DNA of 64,000 bases from Clavelina lepadiformis. Taxonomy: Eukaryota; Chordata; Ascidiacea; Aplousobranchia; Clavelinidae. The stretch is taken from the NCBI RefSeq assembly GCF_947623445.1, contig NC_135243.1, forward strand, positions 4,280,501-4,344,500, given 5' to 3'. Positions 12,711 to 25,120 of the stretch are shown here, one piece after another (position 1 is the first letter of the stretch; the number at the start of each line of letters is the position of its first letter). The position numbers and the translations under genes were made by a program. The notes beneath the pieces were generated by a model, which was not told the DNA's origin, searched no databases, and saw only the letters and a list, made by a program, of their open reading frames with translations.

Positions 12711-14430
12711 GTCTGCATGAAAATTTTATTTTGTATGATGCCAACGTTTTCTAGCTAATTTTGGTGCGCTGATTTCAAAAATGCCATCCTTTTTTGGCTG
12801 TCACATCAGGTTTTAAAGTTACGGTCGAAAAACCGCATTATTTTTTGCTTTTACGTTTAACTACCCACTTTTTTGTCATAAGGATATAATTTATCAAGAT
12901 AAATGTTGTTATCACAACGAGCTACGTATGTGCATCAAAGCTACGTATGTGGTACCATAAAAAACTCAAGAGCCTCCCCTTTGGCGTCCCTACGGTATGT
13001 AGGGAGCAAAAAAAAAACATCGCAATGACCGTTATTTTTGTATGGTGTCTTAAGGGGTTTAACAGAAGAAACAAATCCAATATCAAGTACCCTAATTTAA
13101 AGTCAGCATTGAGACCTGTACGACATTGTGATGAAATTCCTGTGCCGAATCCTCTAACAGAGAAACAAAGCTCCTCAGAATCTGAAAGAAGTGCAGGTGA
13201 TGGAGAGCACTATCAGGAAGGAATAAACGATGACTCTCCAAAGCTGTTTTCACAAACTCAGCTGAATGATCTCACAAGAGAGTTATATCTTTCAAAAGAA
13301 TATGCACAACTTCTAGCATCAAGATTAAAGGAAAAGAATCTTCTAGAAAAGGGAACAAGTTTTGCGTGGTTCCGCCACAGAAAGAAAAAATTTACAGAAT
13401 TTTTTAGTAAAGAAAATACTCTGGTTTTTGGAAGAATGTTCAGGGTTTAGTTGAAACATTTAGGATGTCATATTCAGCAGAACATTGGAGACTGTTTATA
13501 GATTCTTGGAAGACGAGCATGAAAGCTGTGTTGTGGTACAAATGTACAATGGGCAAACTGTGCCATCAGTACCTGTTGCACGTTTTACTGTGATGTCAGA
13601 AACGTATGAAGACATGGAAATTCTGTTGCAAATGATAAAGTACCAAGAGCATAACTGGTTGATATGTGCTGATTTAAAAGTCGTAGCTCTCATACTATAC
13701 TACACTAAATTTCCCTGTTTTCTTTATCTCTGGGACAGTAGGGCGGATACTTCCCACTTTACGCGGAAATTGTGGCCAGCAAGAGATGAGTTTCTGCCTG
13801 GATCTAAGAATGTGAAGGCACATCCTCTTGTTGCTCCAGCAAAAGGTTTTTTTACCGCCCTTGCACATCAAGTTTGAGTGCATGAAAAACTTTGTGAAAG
13901 GTATGGACAAATACGGAGAAGGATTTAGGTACTTGCAAGAAAAGTTTTTGTCTTTATCCGAAGCTAGACTGCAAGCAGGTATTTTCACTGGACCTCAAAT
14001 CAGAGAACTGTTGAAGGATGAAGATTTCGAAAAAAAAGTCTAGCTTCGGGTAAAGACTGCAAGCCTGGAAGTGGTTAAAAGCTGTTATCCAGCAGTTCCA
14101 TGGAAATAACGGAGCCTCCAATTACAAACAGCTTATTACAGATATGCTCGATGCCTTACAAAAACTTGGGGTAGAATGATCGTCAAAATGCACTTTTTAC
14201 CCTCCCACCTAGACTACTTTCCAGATAACTGTGGGACGTTAAGTGAGGAACAAGATGAACGTTTTCACCGGGAGATAATGGTGATGGAGGAACGCTATCA
14301 GGGTAAGTGAAATGTCATCATGATTGCTGACTACTGCTGGTGTCTTAAAATTGAAGACTCTACTAAACATGAGAGAAAATCAGGTAGACGCGCATTTTCA
14401 ATAAAATAGATACCGAGATAAATAGATATC
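12711..14430 (+). mobile_element. Transposon-like insertion, multi-copy invertebrate protein family
   Basis: This segment is absent from the matching place in unit B (21081-21090), so it inserted after the duplication. It encodes pieces of a protein I recognise from multi-copy uncharacterised genes of many invertebrates. Motifs are QLNDLTRELYLSKE, NWLICADLK, YTKFPCFLYLWDSRAD, LPPLHIKFECMKNFVKGMD, GPQIRELLKDE, HLDYFP and MEERYQG. Conserved acidic residues suggest a transposase-like enzyme, but I cannot name the superfamily. The coding region is clearly broken in several places. Clear terminal repeats were not resolved. Confidence 0.6.
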
Positions 14431-15858
14431 TGCTGACATTACCATTTACCGTTTAAGGTTAAACTGCAGTCGAATACCGAAGAATTATATTGCCGGTAGA
14501 AAACGTTTTTAAAATTAGACAGGTTCAGTTGCTTCAAACCTTGTCCGGCAAATGTATATTTACTGGTTTCAATTTTTTTCACATCTTGGGAAGACTTCAG
14601 TGCGGTATACAAGTTTATATTCACAAAACTGTCGTGAAATGTTGTGTGTGTCAACCTATGTTGCTTTTGTGTTGGTCAAAATGTGAAACGCGTTTCTGCC
14701 TGGGGTGCAAGTGCGGGTGTAAGTTGACTCGTTATTCGATGTGAGCAATTAAAGTTGTAACAAACGAGTTCTTGAACGTTTTGGAAAAGGTTTTAATAAA
14801 ACTTCAACAAAATAATAACATCAGGAATTTTTGAGTACATAAAGAAATAGTTTCAGAAGGTTTGTGCATATTCTATTAGAAAACGAAAAGCATTATTTGA
14901 AGATCAATTTATTGCGGTTGGTTCATGGCTTATTAAAGCAGAAAGTCTTACGCTATCACAAGAATTTTCTGCCTCAACAACCACTGACTTGTCGCAGACC
15001 TTCGCTGGTAGAATTATTATTACCTTATTGCTTGTATTACAAATTAGACCAAAATCTACGCATCTACCAAAGCAAATCTGTGTGCAAAGTTTCTCATGAC
15101 TTTTTCCAAACTTAACAAATAATTGACAATATCCAGGGTCAAATATTAATTCAGCGATAAGTATCTTAACACCAACTATACTTTACAAATACAGAAATGA
15201 TCATAACAAAAATACTCCTTTGGTGAATGAGTTTTTTTTATGTTTCCGAGTTTTGTCTGATCCATGGCAGTAAACTTCGTAGCAGGATGGATTACAATGA
15301 TTCGAAATTATTTCGTATTAAATTCATGCATTGTCATGGTGGCATTGCATTGTCGTTGTCATATTTTCAAATAAAGCATGATTTAATCCAGTTTCACATT
15401 TAAGCATAGGCTTTAACTATTTTCCACACGGAATGTCCAATACCAATTTGACTTAAAACCAGCGTTGCATTGGACGATATATTCATTTTGTGACGTCATA
15501 TTAAGTCATTATTTAAGTTATAAATAGCGCTTAATTTGTATATCGCTCAACCATTAAATAACACAAAAATACTTCTGTGGTATGTGTTTATTCAAAGACA
15601 ATTTGTAAATGATTACGAATTTTACTGTAAAATAACTTTCACATATCATAAAATCAGTCAGATCAATCAAAATTTTAAACGCTCCATTATCGTACGTTTG
15701 TCGGACTGATTTTAATATTTGTTAAGATAATCTTGTGTCGCCATTCTATAAAATGATTCACTTCTGATAATTAGATTAGCTGTCGACCCTGTGTTAGATA
15801 TTTTAGCAAAATGTTAATTTGATAACTTACTTCAAAAGTTTTGATTTATCTTTTACAG

Positions 15859-16550
15859 TTATTGAAGCTTGTGACAAATGCGAAAGCACTTTTTCTAACA
15901 ATGACGCCTTGAACCGACATAAAAAGACAAAACATCCAGACAGAAGTATCAAGAAACGACATCAATGCAAGTTCTGTGATTATTCTACGGATATTGTTGG
16001 TCATCTGAGATCTCACATGTTAACACATACTGGTGAGAAGCCTTTCGTTTGTGAAACTTGCAAAAAAGCATTTACACAGAAGATAAGTCTACGCAGCCAA
16101 GAACGTACCCACATTGGTGAGAAAATGTACACTTGCGATCAATGTGGTAAGAAATTTAATGAATCAACCCATCTACGAACACACATCCGTACAGTTCATG
16201 AAAAGCGCTTAGATTATGTTTGTTCCGTTTGTGGCGCGTCTTTTGGACGGTCAGGCGATCTTACGAAGCACATGGTGACACACACAGGTGTGCGCGCTTA
16301 CAAGTGCGAGGACTGTGGTGAGAGGTTTGGGCGGGCTGGCAATCTACGAAGACACCGACGCATACACACAGGGGGGCGACCTTACAAGTGCGAGCAATGT
16401 CCGTCTGTTTTTGCGCGGTTAGCAAATTTACGTTCGCATGTCATCGTAAAACACACCAAGCGCTATCCTCATAGATGCTCGATCTGCGAGAAAGGTTTTC
16501 TTTCTCCAGGTCGGCTTCAGAAGCACGAAAATAGTTGTCACTCAAGTTGA
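15859..16550 (+). CDS. Zinc-finger array 2 (PRDM9-derived terminal exon)
   Basis: The exon starts at a TTTTACAG acceptor in phase 1 and stops at 16550 (230 codons including stop). It encodes eight C2H2 fingers, nearly identical to array 1 except at recognition positions. Residues at -1,2,3,6 for fingers 3 to 7 are ETHT, RGDK, RGNR, RANS, SGRK, against ETTR, RGHT, RGTT, DSNR, SSQK in array 1. Finger 2 has lost its first zinc-binding His (Gln instead) and has a HIGEK linker. No short acidic first exon is seen nearby, because unit A lacks the segment that carries it in unit B. The exon could be joined to the PRDM9-like donor at 7577, to the 11222 frame, or be unused. Confidence 0.75.
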
Positions 16551-16768
16551 ATTATGACGTAATCGTAAGTAAATCCAAGTGTTCTAGACTAGACCTTCGA
16601 CAACATGGTGTTTAAGTTTTAAACCGCTGATCTAAACCGTTATGACGTCATACATAAGATTGTTCAAAACATTCGTTTTTAAATTTTGAAATACTGTACC
16701 AAGAAAGATTTGAATTTTAAGGTTAGTTTGTTTTGTTCACGCAAAATTTTAATTTATTGTGACGTCAT

Positions 16769-16774
16769 AATAAA
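16769..16774 (+). terminator. Polyadenylation signal after array 2
   Basis: AATAAA in the duplicated 3' region, overlapping a TGACGTCA palindrome exactly as after array 1. Confidence 0.5.
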
Positions 16775-18125
16775 GTTATTAAGCTCAATTGATGCTGCTT
16801 TGTGTAAGTTTCAGTTGGAAATTGCTGTATTCTCATCAATACGATAGGCACTAGCCCGTTTCTCTTCTAATTTATATTTCCATTTTGTTGTTTTTCATTT
16901 GTGTTTTGTGTTATCGCTTGCAGGGTCATCTTCATTGTTATAATCACTCTAATTGTTAGGTGAATCCTCAATGAAGTTATTTTGTTCTTGCAGTTTTTAT
17001 TGTGTTTAATTATTATTTTATTATTAATAAACATGATCCTGGATTAGACGAAATAATGTGAGTCGAAGTTTTTATTCATCATTATTGCTTCGGATTGGGA
17101 GTAGTTAGGATTCAGAATGCTTGTACGGAGCTGTCACTTGCAGAATTTATAGACCACAACTATGCATCACGGGAAAACATGCGTTCAAAATAATCATTTC
17201 ATCAATCAATCAAATAATCGTATATATATATAATCTTTATATTTTGACTGAGGAAAGTCTTTGCGCAACTTAAACCAAGCAGTGATCGAACATCGGTTAC
17301 AAAGATAGCTTTTATACAGTTGGCCGTTCGTTCTTAGCATTAGGAGTTGCCAGAAATGATAAACCTATCTTTGGCCTAATCATACGCGATATACTGCGAT
17401 TTCGTTCAAGTAGCTTTAATTTAAAAGTCGAATATCACTCAAAAATCTAGAAAACCATTGCGTTTGAGTTACAATCAACCAAATTTTTTTGCAATTCAAA
17501 TACAAGGTTATTTCCTTAAGTGAGTACCTCAAAATTTCCATGACATGAAAACTCTGCTGGAGATAAGGGTACACAGATCGCCGATGAATATGTTTTTAAT
17601 ATGTTTGCTTGAAAATTTTTATAGAAAAGTTTGCTCCTATAAAGCGTTTCATCTTACGTCAATTTCATCGATCTATCATACAGACAACGGAATGGTTGTA
17701 AAAACTTTCGGTGACGTTATAACCTATAGGCCAACAAAGTACATTTATTCCTCTGATTAGGATTATGATCACCACGTCGATCGAGGGATCCAGTGCGCTA
17801 CAGCAAGCGCTCCGAATTTAACTGCAAATTACTCGAAAACTACCCATCGTGAAACAACAAGGTTTTACCAGTCATAATAGAAAAGTTTAGGCTTTACGTT
17901 TACTGCATGATACTAATGTTGTGGAAAGCACGTCTTGTGAAAAACACCAAGTTTATTCCCGGCTCCGTTGGCTCTTTATTCCTTTGACTTGCCGGCTCCG
18001 GTTGATTTGCATTCCATACATAGGCCTATTACGCTCGGAATTAAATCTGGGACGGAAAAGAAAGGAGACCAAAGCAAGATGGACACAACCCAACACAGAG
18101 ATACAATAGCCAATCACCAGAGAGG

Positions 18126-18915
18126 TGTGGCGTTTGGATATCATCTAATTAACCAAGTTTTATAATTGACACTTTTAAAACGCGGTTTTTGCATTTTCTC
18201 TAGCTGGAATTAAGTAAATGTTTATACAAACAATTAGCGTTGCTAAGCTCCTATTTAAACATGGAATTTTAAAACCAACATATGTGACGCAGATTGAAGT
18301 TTTGAAGTACCTTGTTTTCACGGTGTATAGTTTGAGTGCATTCGATAAAATGTATAGATAAAGTAAAACGACACGTGGTGTATGCGACACGTGGTTTTAT
18401 GATAGCAATGATTGGTTCTAGTATCTTAATCAAATCGTAGTTTCAAACCAACATGTGATGTAGTAAGTGTGTCAAGTGGTTTTCTGTATTTGAATTCTTT
18501 GTGCTGTAAAGCTTAGAATAACAGGGACACATGTACACGTGGATAGAGAAGTAATTTGGAAGCGCTGATTGGTCAATACTTTAGTATAAAAAGAAATGTT
18601 TGGTTCAAATCGCTCTCTTACTCTCGTCTCTGACAAACGGATCTTGGAAATTCTCTCTTCTCTGAGTTATTTCCATTGTTCTGTAAAATTGAAGTTAGTA
18701 CTGAATTACTATGAAAGTGGGATCATGGTGTAAATATTGCTAATTCGATACAACTGATTCGGACAATATAACAACTGAACTTTATGAAATTGGTGTTGAT
18801 TTAAGAAGCAATATAGAGACAGTAAACGCAACGGAGTCAAGATAACTAGCTCGGAGTCAACAGTCAGACTTGGCTTAGGCCAGTCCAGAAACCAATCCAC
18901 CACCCCAAATCCCAT
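18126..18915. mobile_element. 790-bp insertion with 5-bp target duplication, solo-LTR-like
   Basis: Unit A shows the empty site near 10528. In unit B the insertion is bounded by AGAGG on both sides (18121-18125 and 18916-18920). It starts TGTGGCG, contains a TATA-like TATAAAAAG near 18585 and a pyrimidine-rich stretch after it. No coding region is recognised. A solo LTR of a Gypsy-type element is the best reading, but the right end (CCCAT) is not a classic CA end. It is younger than the unit duplication. Confidence 0.4.
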
Positions 18916-19589
18916 AGAGGAAACAGCGTTTTTGTAAGAACTGCGATGAACAGAAAGAGCCAGCATTGGCCGCCTAGATTGAACTTTATCATTCTTGAGC
19001 GCAAATAAAATAAGTGATTGTCCTTGAAGTCACCAAACGCCGGGGAAGCAGAATCACCCTTATAGGCAAAGCAAGGTTTACTTAATTTAATATTTTTGTT
19101 TTTTTTAGGATTTTGCTCACTGCAAACGAATCATTTTTTAAGCAAATTATAGTAGCTACAAGTCTACCATTTGTTTTTTCTTTATAATCTAACATAAAAG
19201 CCTGAATTTGGACTAAAGTTATGAAATCTGAAGCCAACATCGGAAAAACAAGACCCACCAACGACCGTTTGGAAACCTGTCTAAGTCAATTTTCCAGTGG
19301 ATGTAATTTTTGTTGCGATCAGTCCGAAATATCCGTCGATTTACCTCATTTGCTCGGCGTTGAACATTACTAGATGATTGGAATGAAAAAGGACGAAGGA
19401 CAGTAATAAAGTGTTTGTGAAGAATAGTTTAAGGTTTAGAACTGTTCGTGACTATAAAATGGAAAAAAACCCAAACCCAAGCTTTGATTCATATACAGCA
19501 CGTAAACTCGTAAAGGTAATGCTTAGATACTTTCTGCAATTTTTTTAAAGACAGTCTAGCAAAATATTACAACTTTTATTGCGAAAATC

Positions 19590-19982
19590 TTGCACACAAT
19601 TACCATACGGACGATCCTACAAGCATTGATTGTTTTAGATCGAAAGATGTGTTGCTTTATAGAGAATGAAATTGAAGTTTGGCATAGTGACGTAATAACG
19701 TCAAGAGAACGGACAAATATAAGATTTAAAGTTAATGTTCTTACAATCAACAGACTCAGACGATCTCAGATTGCAGCAGAATTGCGTTTTCTATCATTTT
19801 TTTCACATTACTCAGATTATTTTATTCGTGTCCTAACCAATACAACAGACGTAGAAGCATCTATTAAACGAAAAAATGTCTTACTTGATAATACAAGAGC
19901 TTTTGGCTTCCTGACAAATGGATTGACACGTTTCGTAATAAAATTGGTGTATTGGCAATGTTCATTTAGTGTCGGTAAGTAA
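19590..19982 (+). CDS. Conserved 130-residue frame in unit B, possible first exon
   Basis: Duplicate of the 11222-11614 frame, still open, with the same GTAAGT donor after 19974 in phase 1. It would join in frame to array 3 at 23387. No domain is recognised. It competes with the short exon at 21969-22011 as the start of the array 3 gene. Confidence 0.3.
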   Translation: MHTITIRTILQALIVLDRKMCCFIENEIEVWHSDVITSRERTNIRFKVNVLTINRLRRSQIAAELRFLSFFSHYSDYFIRVLTNTTDVEASIKRKNVLLDNTRAFGFLTNGLTRFVIKLVYWQCSFSVGK

Positions 19983-21968
19983 ATCACAACAGAATTGGTT
20001 TCTAATGCGGATATTTTCGTATGGTACGTCCGTCAACGCATTGATTAATTATATAACCTTCTAGTCGAATCATGCTTAACTTTATTCTTCCACATTTACT
20101 TCAGCCTGGAGTAACAAGTGTGACTTGCTACTATATTACAAAGATGTTGTTGTATTTCTATGTACAACCTTGAGAGAAAGCGCGGGGAATCCAAACAAAT
20201 ACAGCAACGGTTTTTAAACTAACTTTTCAAAGTTCTTATATTGCAATGAAGTGGAAGTTATGCTGCAACCATGTGTGTCAATCTATCTTGCTTTAGTTTT
20301 AGAAAACAAGTCAAATTTTTTTTCGGTCAAGGGTGCGTGTGCGAGTGAGCTTTTCTCGATATATTTGATCTGAGCATTTCAGTTGTAAGAGACGAGTTCC
20401 ATATCGTGTTGGGAAAATATTGCAAAACCATTCAACAAAGAATTAAAAAGCGATATTTTGAGAACATACAGAAGAATTAGAAGAACATACAAAAATTTTG
20501 ATTGAAGACATAAAGACATACGTTAGCAAACATAAAGAATACGATGCAGAAGGTTTGGGAACATTCTATTAGAAAAGGAAGAGCATTATTTGAAAATCGT
20601 TTCATCTCGGTTGGTTCATGGCTTGTTAAAATGAAAAGAGGCAGTTTCGATTGTAACATCAGATTTTGCAGAATAAAATGTTTCGGCAGATAAAATTTGG
20701 ACAAAATAACTTGTGGTGTTTCCAAGTAATTCTTTATAACTCAAAAAGCATCTTATTCTAATCCAAACATACTTACAGCTATATATGTGATGTCAAAAGC
20801 CTAAAACGGGTGTTTCGCATTAATCGCTTTCTAGCAAATAAAAGTGGTAATAAAATTAAGTGTGTAAGTATTTCAAATTTAGATTAATAAGAGGATTTAA
20901 TTTCAAACATACAGTTTGTTCGGTGAAACAGCGACATTCATGGAGATTCACACAGGAAAATGCTTTCTGCAATATATCTGGTACATTTGTAAGGACTCAT
21001 GAAGATTTATAGTTGGGCACATAAACCACGTAATGTTCTTAATAAACAGCTGGTAGTTTAGATGTTATCATTTCAATGAATAGATGAAATATCTGCTGAC
21101 ATTACAATTTACCATTTAAGGTTAAATTTCAGTCGACTATACCGAGTTATATTACCAGGTTATATTGCCGGTAGAAAACGTTTTCAAAATTAGACAGGTT
21201 CAGTTGCTTCAAACCTTGTCCGGCAAATGTATATTTACTGGTTTCAATTTTTTTTCACATCTTGGGAAGACTTCAGTGCGGTATACAAATTTATATCCAC
21301 AAAATTGTCGTGAAATGTTGTGTGTGTCAGCCTATGTTGCTTTTGTGTTGGTCAAAATGTGAAACGCGTTTCTGCCTGGGGTGTAAGTGCGGTTGATTCG
21401 TTATTCGATCTGAGCAATTAAAGTTGCAACAGACGAGTTCTTGAACGTTTTGGAAAAGGTGTTAATAAAACTCCAACAAAATAATAACATCAGTAATTTT
21501 TGAGTACATAAATAAATAGTTTCAGAAGGTTTGTGCATATTCTATTAGAAAACGAAAAGTATTTTTTGAAGATCAATTTATTGCGGTTGGTTCATGGGGC
21601 AGTTTCGACTGTAACATTAGAATCTTGGCAGAATAACTTGTGTACAGTGGATGATGTTGTTTCAAGTAACTTTTTACAACTGCTAAAAATGCATTTAAAT
21701 CTAAATCTATTGCAAGCATGCTTATATCTGTGTATGCGTAAATAACTGCCCTACGCGTCCTTTGGATAAGTCGATTTTACATCAATCGTAAATGGTAAAA
21801 GCATTGCATATGTCAGAAAAAAGCAACCACGCTTTAGAGGAAAACGTCAAGTGCTGACTGTTTTTTGAACTGCAGTGAATTAACAATAACTAATTGTGAA
21901 TTTTGCGAATTCTGCACAGAGTTGTTTTGATTTGTGAAAACTTTACATCTGAAACACTTCTCAACAAT

Positions 21969-23904
21969 ATGGATGAGGAAGAAAACCGTCCAAGTCACTC
22001 TCGTGGAATGGGTAAGTTTGGTTTCGATTCAAACACTATCTCGACTCCATAACATTGGTTCTCATCCTTTCAATGACTGTGGTTCCTTACAGCGACAGGC
22101 TAAATCCGTGCCCACTGCTCATCTATAAAAAGTGTAGATTGTTGATGACAAAACAATTAACTCCACTACCTCGTGCGCAGTAGACTTTCAGCTGCTACTT
22201 TTGTATACGAAGCATATGCACAAAAACGTTAGGAACTTGTTTCCGGCTTTGCCTCGTCTTTCGCTTCTTTTACATTATTGGTCATAAGTGAGGAAAGTGA
22301 TTTGATAGTGATCTATTAATCCACTTTTACCCCCGGATATCGCTTTCAGGCCCCCCAGGGAAATTATTGTGCCTAGGTTGAAAAATCCTGATCTCGAGTC
22401 TTACGCCATCAAAAGGTTTTTCTGCCTGTGCAATCACTAACTTGTTACAGACCTAAACTACAGTAAATCGTATTTTGGATTCATCTTCATTAGTCGCTCG
22501 TATAATTAGTATTATCTTATTGCTTGTATTATAAATTAAACTAAAATCTACATATCTATAAAGAAAATCTGTGTGTAAAGTTTCTCACGACTTTTTCCAA
22601 ACTTAACAAAGCATTGTTGACAATATCCAGGGTCAAATCTTAATTCAACGATAAGTATCTTAGCACCAACTATACTGTACTTTACAAATACAGAAACGGT
22701 CATAACGAAAATGCTCCTTTGGTAAATGAGTTTTTTTGGATGTTTCCAAGTTTTTGCTGATCCATGGATTTAGCTTCGTAGCAGGACGGATTACAACTTA
22801 TTATTTCTATTATTTCTTTACTATTATTTCGAACTTATTTCTTATTAAATTTATGCATTGTCGTGGTGACATTGCATTTTCATTGTCGTATTTTTAAACA
22901 AAGGACAATTTTATCCAGTTTCAAAGTTAAGCATAGATTTGAACTATTTCTTACACTAAACGTCCAATACCAGTTTGACTAAACACCAGCGTTGCATTGG
23001 ACAACTTTATTCATTATGTGAAGTCATATTAAGTCATTATTTACGTTCTAAATAGCGCTTAATTTGTATATCGCTTAACCATTAAATAACATAGCAATAC
23101 TTTTGTGGTATGTGTCAATTCAAAGACAATTTGTCAATGATTTCGAATTTTACTGTAAAATAACTTTCACATATCATAAAATCAGTCAGATCAATCAGAA
23201 TTTTAAAGCCCTCCATTATCGTACGTTTGTCGGACTATTTTTAATATTTGTTGATAATCTTGTGTCGCCATTCTATAAAATGATTCACTTCTAATAAATA
23301 CATCAGTCGTCGATCCTGTGTTACTGTGTGTATCCAAAATGCTAATTTGATACCTTACTTTAAAAGTTTTGATTTATTTTTTACAGTTATTGAAACTTGT
23401 GACAAATGCGAAAGCACTTTTTCTAACAAAGAAGCCTTGAACAGACATAAAAAGATAAAACATCCAGACAGAAGCATCAAGAAACGACATCAATGCAAGT
23501 TCTGCGAGTATTCTTCCAACTCTGCATCATCACTTCGCCGTCACATGTTCACACATACTGGCGAGAAGCCATTCGTTTGTAGAATCTGCCAGAAGGCGTT
23601 TACTAAAAAAGGCAACTTACGCACACACGAACGTACCCACACTGGTGAGAAAAACTATACTTGCGAACAATGTGGTACGAAGTTCAACTTCTCAGGCAAT
23701 CTACAAAGACACGTTAGTACCGTTCATGAAAAGCGCTTGGATTATGTTTGTGCCGTTTGTAAAGCATCATTTGGACAGTCAGGCCATCTTAAGAGGCATA
23801 TGGCGATTCACACAGATGTGCGCGCTTACTTGTGCGAGGACTGTGGTAAGAGCTTTGATCGGGTTGGCAAACTACGAAGGCACCGACTTGTACACACAGG
23901 GTAA
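21969..23904 (+). CDS. Stand-alone zinc-finger gene with array 3, truncated
   Basis: Exon 1 is 21969-22011 (ATG, 14 codons plus one base, donor GTAAGT). Exon 2 is 23387-23904. The junction gives a Val codon and an open frame. The N-terminus MDEEENRPSHSRGM is short and acidic, with no SET domain. Exon 2 encodes the leading finger and five more. Finger 1-5 residues at -1,2,3,6 are SSSR, KGNT, FGNR, QGHR, RGKR. A TAA follows HTG in the linker after finger 5, where arrays 1 and 2 have GAA or GGG codons. Remains of finger 6 continue in the same frame to about 23988. It may make a shorter DNA-binding protein or be a young pseudogene. Confidence 0.65.
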
Positions 23905-25120
23905 CGACCTTACAAGTGCCAGCAATGTTCGTCTGCTTTTGCTGGCTGTTCTCATTTGCAAACGCACGACATCAAACAAAAACTCTAAAGCACTACAATA
24001 GGAAACGAGAAACCGTAAAATTATTTATAAGGTTATGACTGATATAAACACCACATAATATCTCACTACGACTTGAGTTTTTATCTAAGTTTTAGTCTTT
24101 TGTGTACTTGTGACGTCATAAAGCTGTAGTTGTTGTTGTTTTGTGGAAAATTGATGTGAGAATTTTTAAGAGTGACAACAATATAAACCTCAAAATGCAC
24201 TTCACCATGGTGAAGTTAATCCTTTCTAAATTTTTTTTAACAAATGTTTGCAATTTTTATTGTTTTATATGCGGTTTTAATAAAATTAATGTCGTTGATT
24301 AAAGTAAAAAATTTGAAGGTCATTTCACTTTTTGTGAGATACATTACAACCGGCCCAGTATCTTAATAATACAGTTTGAACTGCCAATTGTACAGATACT
24401 TATAGAGCAGCGATGGATTTAAATTAAATTTTTTAAAGTTTTATTTTACTATGTAGTGGAAGCTATGCTGTAGCTTAACAATTACCTTATTTTGAGTTTC
24501 CGCTTAAATAAAATCATTAGAATGAAGAAAACTGTTTGAACAAATAAAGCTTTGACCATTAAAAGTAACCTAATTTTCTGGAATTCATCTAATTCCTCTT
24601 AAATGTCACACAGACCACATAGTAAATTATTACTGACGGTAAGGTAAGAGAAAGATGAAACGAAAGTTTGGAAAATAGTATGAAACACGTCGTTTCTGAC
24701 CAAGTTTAATTTAAGTTTATTTACAGCACTGTAAATTTATATTAAGAATAAGATTTTGGTTACAATTCTGTAACGTTTAACTTGAGTTAACAAGAAGCTG
24801 TGAGAGAAAGTTTCAATTTTTTTCACATCCTGGGAAGCTTTCAGTGCGGTATACAAGTTTATATTCACAAAACTGTAGTGAAATGTTCTGTGTGTCAGCC
24901 TATGTTGTTTCTGTGTTTGTCAAAATGTGAAACGCGTTTCTGCCTGCGGTGCATTTACGGGGTTGGTTTACGGCTGTAATTGAAAAAAACAGTCAATTAA
25001 GAATACCTATTTGTGCATTTTGTGAATTCTGCATAGAGTTCTGTTTTCGTTTGTGAAAACAATATGGATGATGAGGAAAATCGTCCAAGTCACTCTGGTG
25101 GAATAGATAAGTTTGGTTTT
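23387..25120 (+). repeat. Truncated third unit (C)
   Basis: Array 3 is followed by a shorter, more diverged spacer. Stretches at about 24447-24480 and 24810-24965 match unit A near 11870 and 14570-14710. The stretch 25015-25110 matches the first-exon block of unit B near 21900-22015. No other gene is seen between 23990 and 25063. Confidence 0.65.
25064..25106 (+). pseudogene. Orphan short first exon without donor
   Basis: Same 43-base length and near-identical coding (MDDEENRPSHSGGI) as the first exon at 21969-22011, but the donor reads ATAAGT instead of GTAAGT. No + strand zinc-finger exon follows it in the window. It is a relic of a further duplicated unit. Confidence 0.7.

Larger units (their letters stand above)
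8315..15858 (+). repeat. Tandem unit A: zinc-finger exon plus spacer
   Basis: From array 1 onward this block aligns with 15859-23386. Matching anchors are 9230 with 16770, 9993 with 17539, 11222 with 19590, 12537 with 20913, 14490 with 21165 and 15570 with 23080. Similarity begins at the zinc-finger exon and does not extend into the intron before it. Unit A has its own insertion at about 12.71-14.43 kb. It lacks a segment that unit B carries at about 21.60-22.44 kb. Apart from the features listed separately, the spacer 9016-15858 shows no recognised gene. Confidence 0.85.
15859..23386 (+). repeat. Tandem unit B: zinc-finger exon plus spacer
   Basis: Second copy of the zinc-finger exon plus spacer unit. 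Relative to unit A it has an extra 790 bp at 18126-18915 and an extra block at about 21.60-22.44 kb that carries the short first exon used for array 3. It lacks the 12.7-14.4 kb insertion. Remaining spacer sequence shows no gene. Confidence 0.85.
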
